A DNA stretch of 64,000 bases from Pelecanus crispus (Eukaryota; Chordata; Aves; Pelecaniformes; Pelecanidae). Positions 48,243 through 57,700 of the stretch are shown here, in pieces. A program made the position numbers and the translations under genes. How positions within the stretch are numbered: position 1 is the stretch's first letter; every line of letters begins with the position of its first letter. The notes beneath the pieces were generated by a model, which was not told where the DNA came from, did not search any database, and saw only the letters and a list, made by a program, of their open reading frames with translations. The stretch covers positions 1,002,001 through 1,066,000 of the forward strand of contig NC_134649.1 in assembly GCF_030463565.1 (NCBI RefSeq), given 5' to 3'.

Positions 48243-48301
48243 TTCCCCTTCCCCTTCCCCTTCCCCTTCCCCTTCCCCTTCCCCTTCCCCTTCCCCTTCC
48301 C
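48243..48301 (+). repeat. (TTCCCC)n hexanucleotide repeat, about 9.8 copies
   Basis: An uninterrupted pure pyrimidine tract of 59 nt about 420 bp upstream of the EIF3J start codon. Polypurine/polypyrimidine mirror tracts of this kind can form triplex DNA, and the G-rich strand can form quadruplexes. Confidence 0.95.
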
Positions 48302-48342
48302 GCGGCCCCGCCGGCCCCGCCCGTGCTGCGCAGCGCTCAGGC

Positions 48343-48363
48343 GGGGGGGGGGGGGGGGGGGGG
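48343..48363 (+). repeat. Poly-G run of 21
   Basis: A run of 21 G's in the upstream part of the EIF3J CpG island. It can form a quadruplex; the exact length is prone to sequencing error. Confidence 0.85.
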
Positions 48364-48497
48364 CTGCCCTCAGGCCGCAGCTGCCGCTCGGCGATAACGC
48401 GCAGGGGCGGCGGGGAGGCGGCCTGAGCCCGGGCACGGAACCGCGCCCAGGGGGCCCGGGCTGGGCGCCGAGCCGGCGGCGGGGCGGGAGGGGGCAG

Positions 48498-48550
48498 AGC
48501 GATCGCCGCCGGCCCTGAGCGATCGCCGCCGGCCCTCAGCTATCGCCGCC
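48498..48550 (+). repeat. 20-bp tandem repeat, about 2.6 copies, in EIF3J promoter
   Basis: The unit AGCGATCGCCGCCGGCCCTG starts at 48498 and 48518 (one base differs at the end of the second copy), with a partial third copy at 48538. Each full unit contains the palindrome GCGATCGC and the core GATCGCCGCC. Confidence 0.9.
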
Positions 48551-48715
48551 CGCCCCCCCGGCGGCCCCGCCCCGCGGCGGGCGGAGCTGGGGGGTGGGGG
48601 GGGCCGGTCCGCCCGTCCGGTATCCGCCGCCGTCCCGGCGTGCCCCGCGCGCGGCGCTGGCTGGGGCCGCTCTGTAGCGGCCGCCTCACCGTGCCTGCTG
48701 CCAGCGCCGGCGGGG

Positions 48716-48726
48716 AAGATGGCGGC
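48716..48726 (+). promoter_or_regulatory. EIF3J: YY1-type motif overlapping the EIF3J start codon
   Basis: AAGATGGCGGC matches the YY1 consensus exactly and contains the initiator ATG. YY1 sites overlapping or just after the start are known for housekeeping and translation genes. The sequence match is direct; binding is inferred. Confidence 0.65.
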
Positions 48727-48746
48727 GGAGGCGGCGGATTCCTGGG
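48719..48746 (+). CDS. EIF3J: EIF3J coding exon 1 (residues 1-9)
   Basis: It encodes MAAEAADSW plus one base before TGGG|GTAGGT. The alanine run of mammalian eIF3j is reduced to two AA pairs. The start codon sits inside AAGATGGCGGC, a perfect YY1-type motif. Confidence 0.93.
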
Positions 48747-51700
48747 GTAGGTGCCGGCCGCCGCGCCCCGCCGCCCCCCGCCCGCGCCCCGCCGCGCTCA
48801 CCCGCTCTCCTCTCCCCTTACAGACGCCGACAGCTTCGAGGTGGTGGAGCCGGTGGCGAAGCGGCTGGTGCCGGGAGTGGCCGGAGACCGCTGGGCCGGC
48901 GAGGATGAGGAGGACGACGTGAAGGTGCGGGCGGGCGGGCCCTCGGCGGGCCCTCGCCGGCGTGGCGTGGCCGTGGGGTCGGCCCCGCCGGCTGGCCGCG
49001 GCTCGGGGGCGGCGGGGAGCGGGGCCGGGCCCGCCGCAGGCCGCTGCCATATGGTGCCGCGTGTGCGGGGGACGCGGGCGGCGGCGGCGCGGCCCGGGGC
49101 GGCGGGGGAGGAGGAGGAGGAGGAGGAGGAGGAGGAGGCCGAGGCCTCCCGCCCGCTGGGCCGGGCTCGTCGGGCCGGCTGGAGGCACGCCGGCCCGGGG
49201 CGAGGGGGAGCACTCGTGTCGGCGGGCCCGGCCGGGTGGGATCGCCGCCCGGTGGGATCGCCGCCCGGTGGGATCGCCGCCCGGTGGGATCGCCGCCCGG
49301 TGGGATCGCCGCCCGGTGGGATCGCCGCCCCGAAAGGGCAGCGGCCGGGGCCGGGTGACAAGCGAAAAGGCCAAGTGGGAAAGGCGCCCGTCCCTGCCGC
49401 GTAATCCCCGCTCGCAGCGGGCGGCTCTGCCCGCCCTTCGTCCCCGCCGTGCTGGGTCTTCCAGGGGAGACGGCGACAGACAGACAGACAGACAGACAGA
49501 TGGGCGCTTTTCAACGTCTCCTGTTCGCTGCGGGATCCACCTGCAGCTTGCCCGCGCTGTCCTGTGGCCGGCTAGCTTCCCCCTGCTTTCCGTAGCCTTT
49601 CAGGTTCATGGTTTTTTGAGTATGGTGCGCTGGGTGAGGCGTTAGGATGGGATTTAATGAAAGCCGTGCTTCTGCTCCTGCCCAGAAACTTCTGCCTTGC
49701 AGCAGGGTGTCTTTCCCACCCCTTTTTCCTACTTCTCCACACAGCCCCCCGGGCCCCACCGCCGCAGCTGGGGAGTGCAGCGGCCTCGCTGTGCGGCTTC
49801 CGATCTGGTAGTGCCCTGATCACTTAAAATACCTTTACTGAAAGCACTGTTTGGATTTTTACTGTGCTTCAAAGAGTGATGTCTGCATGGAATGGGTATT
49901 AAAATGCGCAGATGTTCATGTCTGATGCTTACGAAAGGAGACCTTCCTTCAAAGCTGGTTTTCCTTTACTTAGCAAGGTGGGGTGACCAAATGGTGGGCG
50001 CCACAGGAACCTCAGTTTGCTCCGCGTTCATACAGACAGTAAGCAAAATGTTGCTGGGGAACGTAGAAGGAACGTGCTTGATGAATGTAAGGAGTGGAAA
50101 TAGGTCGACTGCAAAAGGCCTTTTTGTTTCAAACCGAGCCGCTGAGATATTGTAATAATAGACAGCTGCGCGAGGTGACTTGGTCACTGTAGCCTGGTCG
50201 CAAGTGCGATGCTTTCTGAGGTAGAGTGGGGCTGCTCACTGGGTGAGGGCGCGTTGGGTTTGTTATTTAGGCTGCTGACTGTTAGCAGAATCTCTGAAAA
50301 ACACCAACACGGTTGTCCTTGGAGCTGAGGATCTTTTTATAAATAGTACGAAAAAAGTAGTTCATCCTCTCTTTAAAAAAAAAAAAAAAGCTAGCAAATC
50401 TTTGTGAGTTACAAGCTGTCCATTTTCCTTCTTAAATTTAATAACACCCACACCCTATAGTTATCATCGGTGTCACATTACAGCAGGCAAAATAAGTAAA
50501 GGCATCTCTGTGTACAGTAGCTACAGTCATTTGCAGAGTGTGGTTAGAATGTACCACGGTGCATATATATATAATTTATATATGTGTATGTGTATATATG
50601 CACGTGTACCCTAGACTCATCGTCTCTGTGAGGCTTGCTCATCCTCCTTTGAAAGGGAGAAACTTCTCTGCTACGCTAGGATGTGTGCAAGGGAACTGGA
50701 CTCTGAAGTGTTCTTCGCTTGAAGACCCCCGTGCTTCCTGTGGCTGTTTTAGTAAAGGAACAAAGTTTTCCCACGTGTAGTAAGAACGCAACTGCTTCCC
50801 TCTTTCTGAGGGATTGTGGCTTTAGTGCTGGAGCTGCATCTAGAGAGAGGGACCGGTCCAGCAAAGAAAGCTGCTTTAATTTACTTTGATTTGCTCTGCC
50901 TGTACAAACACGGGAGATCACAGAACTGAGCTTGGGAGGCGGTGGCTTTGGCTCTAGGTGTTCGCAAGGGTCCACCTTGGGGAAATGCCCGCGGAAGAAA
51001 AATGACGTGGTCTAAAATAGAAGCATGGAGTGTTTTCTGACCATGAGTTTGCCTTCAGGTTGGTATTTCACACTTCGGAATGTGATTTATATTTATATAA
51101 ACATATTTATGTTCAGATTCTGTAGTCTATTTTGGAAGATTTTTTGGCGATGAACTTGAATTAACTGTTAAGTTAGGAAACTTTGACTTCCCCAGGTTTA
51201 AAATTAGCATCTTCATCAGTAACGAAACTACTCTCCCGTGTTAACCCCGAACACAAGTTTCCCAGAAGATGGGCCTCCTGCCAAGGAATTGTCATCTATT
51301 TACTCTTGGGCAATTCTGTGCTTAGCAAAGCCAACACCGGGAAATGCTCCTGTTATCATCCAGGCGACAGCCTTCGAGATGGTGCGGCCGCTTCTCTTTG
51401 AAGGAGAGCATTCGGGTTTAGCTAGGAATCCAAATGCTGGAGCACCTGTCACTTTCCAGTCACGTCTTCTGGTTTTGGGGGGAATAAGGTGTGTTATCGT
51501 GCGTTTAAGGTACATCTGATGGAGCATATGAAATTGTAAGAGAGCTGCTCTCATCAAGGCTTTATTTACAAGAAATGGAAGATGTTTTCAATAGCCTTAT
51601 TTTACTTAAGTATGCAGAAATAAGTATTGTTGAAGTACTTTGGCATAAAGGTGCCCTCTTTGAATTACGTAGTATCTGCACAAAGATACAGCACTAAAGC

Positions 51701-54700
51701 AATTTTCTTTTCCTCCAAGAAAGTTCACCAGAATTTATAAAATGCAGAAATAGGTGTATATTTGGATGCTCCCCCCCCTCCCCGGGCGGGGGGAGGGGGA
51801 AGCCTGCCCAATATATTAATCATGTTTTATTGCTGTTTAAAAAGAAAAAAAGCTTGGAGAAGAGTGAGAGGGTATTCAGTGTAGCTGGGAGACCTGCGTA
51901 TCGTAGCGCAGCAGGTTGAGGAGTGAACCCTCAGACGGGGATGTCTCGCAGGTTGCCCTACCAGGAGCGTTGCTCCGATGACGCTGAGCTCCGGCTGCCT
52001 GTCCCCGGTCCCCGCAGGGTTGTTCTGCTGGGCCGTGGGTGAGCTCCCGGCAGTCGGCGCGATGCCTTCGGTTGAAGTTGAGATCTTAAATTCCACCGAG
52101 CAGCTCGGGGAGGTCAGGCCAGAGGGCAGGCGGTCACGCTGCCCACCGAAGGGTCTGCTCTTTCTACGTGGCCTCGTCATCTCGGCTTGGCAAGCTAAAG
52201 CTGCCATGGCGCGCCGTCCCGGTGCAGGCATGGCTCGCAGGGACGCGGCCCGCTGTGGGGAAGGAGCGCGTCCGTCATCGCGTGAAGTCCTTGCCCACGT
52301 ACCCTCTGTTAAGTCTCCCAGATCGTGACACGCAGCAGTTTCCTTCCATCCCGTGCGTCCCTTTACATCGTGGACGGTGCCCTTCCTGTGGGGTTTTGCA
52401 CCGTAAAACACTCGATTTTAAAATCTGTGAAGGACAGGGCAAGGGGTAAGGCAGCAAGCTCTATGCAGCAGTAATGAAAAGAGCTGTTTAAGAAGTGGGT
52501 GTAACATGCTTAATTAGGTATGAGCTAAAATAATGCTGCACCAAATTTAAGTCAGCTTCTTGGAATGTGGAAGGGAAGCCAAATCCCTTACAAGTGCCAA
52601 TTAACTTGAGTGAGCTGGTAGATGAACTCGGGTGTCTTCCTTGCTTGGATCAGCACATTGCACTGAAATACCGAGTTCTTCCGCCAGTGTCTTTTATTTT
52701 GCCACGCCAGTAGCAACCCTTAGAAATGAATAAATAGCTTGCACGACTGCTTGCGTTACTGTTGTGAGGCAGAAATCACAAAATTCATGATTTATGGTCT
52801 TTAAGCTTACGTGTAATGATGTACCGGCAGTACGTGTGATTTTTGTGTAAACTAGGTCTTGTCAAATGTAATCTCTTAAGCTTGCGAGTTGAAACAGGTG
52901 ACTAAAATTAGATTCCTGTGAGATTTCTTGGCTTTAACTTCTGGCGCGTATGTGCCGAGTACCACATGACGTAACTTCCGATCAATTTTCGAGCGTCGAT
53001 TTCCATGTGCAGGCCATCCGCTTGAATTTGCAGCGGCATTAGGACAAGACTATATATTCCCATAATCCTTACCCGGGTAACTGTCAGGAAGAAACTCCAG
53101 AATTGCTGCTGGCAGAAGTCTGCAGATGACATCAGCAGGTAGAAAGATGACATCAGTTCTGTAGAAAACGATGCTTCCTCTGTATTTGGTTGAACCGTGT
53201 GTAGCATTTTGAACCAGGGATCATCTGCCTGGGTACAGGACCGTGGCCGTGCGGAGTGGGAGACGGCGGCTCTGCGAGGAAGGAGGGCTGTGAGCGGTGG
53301 CTGAGGACCACCGTGAATCCTGAAGGTGAAAACTGGAGGCAGGGTCACTGCAGACACCGGCGCTGAGACCGCTTGAAAGTACACTCGAGAACGTGATGGC
53401 TGTTGGAGAACCCTGAAGGGATTTGTTTGTGGGAAGAGTCTTTTGATAGCTCCTTGGCTTATTAAAAAAGCAGTGGTCGTCGGTCCAAAACTGGTCCAAA
53501 ACGTGGTCTTGTGACTGTTAAAAGTTGGTATTTCTGCCTCAAGCCGGGCCCCTCCGTTCTCCTCCATCTGCTTGCTGCTGCTTTCCCCGCTCCCGCAGCA
53601 CGGCCTTGCCTGCCGCGCGTCGTGCTGGCAGCGGGTCCGGGTGAGCGTTCACCCGCCTGTGGCGGTTCCACCTGTGGCCACGCGAGCGCTTCTCCCAGCG
53701 CAGGGGAGAGGGGCACGCTGGCGTCCGTCAGCCGCGGGGAGCGGCTTGGAAAGAACGGATCTTTTGGTGGTGGTGACAGCGCGTGCCGGTTGAAAATGTT
53801 TCAGCCGAGTTGCCCGTTTCCAGCGGCGGCCGTACTACGTGCATGCATCCCGTGACGTTCCGGTATCTTGCAATGTGTAGTACAAGAAATTACGTAATAA
53901 ACTCATGTTTTACTGTGGGTGTTGATTGGACTGTTCACGATCTTGCTTTTGTAACTGTACGGACGTGAGCTTTCTGATTCTTTGAATGAAAGCTGCCTTT
54001 TTCGTGGCAAGAGCTGGTCCTGAAAAGTCTTGGTCAACTCCCAAAAGCGGTGCCCTCGTCGTACAGCGCTCGCGACTTCCTCCCCGCTTCCTCACTCCAG
54101 TACGTAAGGTTAATGGGTATGTCAGCGTTTAAAGAGGTTACATGTAAGCTACTGACCTTTGCTACCTAAACGAGTAGTGAGTATCTGTAAAAGAATCTCA
54201 ATTAAAACTTATTTTGTAGGATAACTGGGATGATGAGGAGGAAGAGGAAGAAGTAAAGGAGACAGAGATAAAACAAGGTAAGACTTAAAAGGAATGCACG
54301 GCTCTGGACGCAGCAGCAGAACAGACGCTCGTTTTGTCTTGAGCGAATCTGAAGAATCAAAACCACTTTGCAAATAGGGTCGGGTTTGGTTTTGACCAAG
54401 CACGTCTTTTACCTCGCTCTGTGTTCAGATTCCAGTAATTGAGCTCTGTGGCTTTCTCTTTGATTAATGTTTCTAGAGTTGCTAGGAAAAAAAAAAAAAA
54501 ATCAGTAGACCTCGAGCGCTGTATTGTTTGATGTTTTACAGAACCAAAAGTTTCAGAAAAAAAGAAAATAGCAGAAAAAATAAAAGAAAAAGAGAAGCTA
54601 CAGAAGAAAAAGCAAGAGGAGCTTAAAAAAAGGGTAACTCCTTTTTTCTTCCGGGTCTCAAAATTTAGAGGGCAGCTTTGATTTTTTTTCTTTTTTTTTT

Positions 54701-57700
54701 TTTTTTTTTTTTTTGAGGTTGAACAAGACCTGTAAAGATTTTGACTATTCTGATAAAAAAAACTTAAGGCTTGTACTTAGTAACATCTGGGGGATGTTAG
54801 CTTTAATTTTTCTGTGATTTAACCTGGTTATTGAAATAATGCTTATCGCTGTTTCTTTTGTATGCACCTCACGATAAAACATGCAGTCGTGAAACTTAGT
54901 TCTAAGGCATTTCTTCCTACTACTTGTAAAATGGACAATTTACTAAAGAAGGTGGCATCGTTACACTGCATTGGGGTGGCTTTCAGGTGTGTACATGCTT
55001 GAGGTGTATTGACTTCAGGCAGAAGTAAACTATTCAAGTGGCACTGGAAAAACTGTGATTTCTTCTACCACCTGTGCTCAAGGGTGAGAAATATAATGTT
55101 CTCCCTAAATACATTTTTTTAATTCAGCTAGAGGCACCAGAGGAGCATAAAGAACTTACACCAGAAGAACAGTTAGCAGACAAACTACGACTAAAGAAAT
55201 TACAAGAGGAGTCAGACCTTGAGTTAGCAAAAGAAACATTTGGTAAGTGTGCCGTGCCCGAGTCGAGCGAGTCGGTGTAATGGTCGCATCACAAAAGCGC
55301 CGTATCCTCTAAATAAAACTGCTATGTGTGGGTGCCCTGCAAAAAGGCCTGAGGAGGATTTGACTGCTGCAGCACGCGCAGGTTGCGTTAACGAGGATAA
55401 AGAGGGGTTTAGATTCAAACTGCTGGAGGCACGTCCTGGTACGAAGGACTGATTGCAAGAACCACAAAAACATCTTGAGAATAGGCGGTGCTTTTGCTTA
55501 ACGTGTCATGGTAGGAGGGTATAGGAAAAAGATGGCTGACTAAACTTTCCAACATATTGGTACTTCTGGTAAAAAGGAAGAAAAAGGTGCTGTCTCTTAA
55601 TGTTCTGAGGTGCTTTACAACACGGGTTTAACGAGGCTTTGGACGAGCGTGGCACAGCGTAACTCACGCACGCTTTGCTCCAGGCAATCTACGTAATAGG
55701 CTAGATGTTGAGAAAGCCAGGTACGTTAGTGGCATGAGCTTGTTTCCCGGCACAGATGAAGTAGACTTAAAGCAGATCATTCTGGTTTTGTGCTTTGACA
55801 GAACTAGCACGGATACTGATTCATAGCAGCATTTTTCAAACATGAAAGCGTGTTTCCATGATTATAGTGAATTACACAGCTTATTACTTGGTGAAAATTC
55901 TGCTCTGCGAGTCTTCTGAAAGAGTACAGTGCCTTGGGGGGTGCATTGAATACAGCTGCAAAGAACCAACTAAATTTTGCACTCGGGAGCTCAAGACAGG
56001 AATTCCTTATTTAAGGGGAAAGGGGCTTCATGTAGTGCACATTGCTCCAGAAAACAGGAATAGCTGGTTCAGATTTCGAAGCTTTGCAGCAAAATCTCTT
56101 TCCGTTCAGGCTAGTAACTCGGGCTGTTAGCTTTTGTGTGGCAGAAGGCAGTGGGAAGCGAGTGAGCAAACCTCAGCTTTGGTTTTGTAAAGCTTCGGTG
56201 GAGGTGAGGAACTGAATGTGAACAAGGTTACTCGTTTCCTCCGGTGGCCTCTTTTAGGGATCACAGCTCGTGTTTTCTGTAATACCTTTGTCTTTCTGTG
56301 CAGGTGTAAATAACACTTGTGGAATAGATGCCATGAATCCCTCTTCAAAAGATGACTTTACGGAATTTGGCAAACTACTAAAAGAGAAAATTACACAGTA
56401 TGAAAAATCGTTACATTACGCCAGTTTTTTGGAAGCGTTAGTTCGAGACGTATGTATTTCATGTAAGTTAAGTGAAAGATGTCCTAGAATACACTGCTAC
56501 CAGAATTGCAATGGAGTTGAAGTCAAAAACACGCTGTTACAGTAAACCTTAAATTGACATTATCTATGGAGTTTATACTAAATGAAGTACTAACCTGTTT
56601 CACCGGCTAGTATCCGATTCCATTCCCACAAACTTTCTTAGATTGTGTGCTTGTGCAAAAGTTACCCTTTCTGTGTGTCAGTTAAAGACAGTCATCTTAA
56701 AAAGTGTGAATTCTTACGCTGATCTAAATCTTGCATGTTTTTCTTGAAGCCATTTCTAAAATAATAATAGTGGTAAAAAAATTCTCTGAGCCAGATAACT
56801 TGAGTAGCTCACTTGGAAGGAAACCATTACAAAATTGAGTTCATGTCATTCTGGGACTGCAAAATAGTGTTCTGGAATTCAACATGTAACTATACAGAGA
56901 CGAAACTAACTTCAGCTCATTTTTTTCCATGGCTGTGTTAGGCTGAAGTACTGGGTGAATTCATTGCTCGAGATCTTTTCCTGTACTGTACACGTTGTCC
57001 TGCAGTGAAGTGTAGCTTGGTACTGTTCAGTGCTGTGTAAACACAGTCGCTGGCTGACGGGAGCTCGTAACTTAAAGTTCAGATGGATTCCAGATCTTCT
57101 AAAGTGAAGGACTCAAAACCTCTTGGACCATTTGTTGTTAATAATAATAATTTATTGCTAATCCACTGCTCCTTCTGATGCGTTTTACTGTATCCGTACT
57201 TCACTGTTCAAATGCCTCCTCATTAAGGCTTTTGTGTTGACCAACTCTTAATTTGCAAGTTTTACCTTCTACAACGTTCAAGCTGCTTACTAGGGACCAC
57301 CTGAAATAGTCATTGTGGTTCTAGGGACCAGAACTGCCCAGTCTGTGTTTTGCTCATTTAAATCAAGTAATTGCCTGTACTTACTACTAATGCTTATTTC
57401 TAGTTTTTAGAGAACGTTGATGTTAGATTATTTAACTGCCTTCTAAGAACAATATTGATGCGGAATCTTTGTTTTTTTCTTTCTTCCCCCGATGCAGTGG
57501 AAATTGATGATTTGAAAAAGATCACAAATACTTTGACAGTACTATGCAGTGAAAAACAAAAACAAGAAAAGGTAAGGCTGCTCCGTGTTTCTGTAGCAGT
57601 AACAATACCCGCTCACGGTGCTAATCTGGAAAACGGGAAAAGGTCTCGCGCTGACTTGAACTGCTGATTTTTGTCAGAGGTAGTAGCGGGAGATTAGATG

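Larger units (their letters stand above)
48118..49480. promoter_or_regulatory. EIF3J: CpG-island promoter of EIF3J
   Basis: An abrupt block of very G+C-rich, CpG-dense sequence spanning the 5' flank, exon 1, the 77-bp intron 1, exon 2 and the start of intron 2. No TATA box was seen, as is usual for housekeeping promoters. Sp1-type boxes occur at 48481-48490 (GGGGCGGGAG) and 48565-48573 (CCCCGCCCC, minus strand). The transcription start is not determined. Mammals have a divergent non-coding transcript at this promoter; whether one exists here cannot be seen. Confidence 0.85.
48925..54219 (+). other. EIF3J: EIF3J intron 2
   Basis: 5.3 kb. The first 550 bp is CpG island with the GAG, 16-bp and GACA repeats. 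An AT/GT-alternating stretch lies near 50563-50608 and a G+C hairpin at 51774-51799. A CpG-richer block at about 51880-54090 carries long open frames on the minus strand (51827-52411, 52908-53567) of unknown meaning. Confidence 0.75.
54278..55127 (+). other. EIF3J: EIF3J introns 3 and 4 (interrupted by exon 4)
   Basis: 264 bp and 494 bp on either side of 54542-54633. They contain A15 (54487-54501) and T24 (54691-54714) homopolymers and nothing else notable. Confidence 0.75.

Noticed and set aside
47576-48436. 286-codon minus-strand ORF upstream of EIF3J
   Set aside because: It is antisense of the nested CR1 copies joined to the (GGGGAA)n translation.
48370-49645. Very long overlapping ORFs on both strands (up to 334 codons) across the EIF3J promoter
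   Set aside because: They arise from extreme G+C content and simple repeats (GAG, 16-bp minisatellite), where stops are rare. Several frames are open at once and they overlap the true exons 1-2.
53572-53855. Plus-strand ORF within EIF3J intron 2, considered as an extra EIF3J exon
   Set aside because: eIF3j is complete without it, and splicing exon 2 directly to exon 3 reproduces the conserved DVK-DNWDD sequence.
55312-55317. AATAAA in EIF3J intron 5 as an intronic polyadenylation site
   Set aside because: No clear downstream GU-rich element, and a single hexamer is expected by chance in A+T-rich introns.
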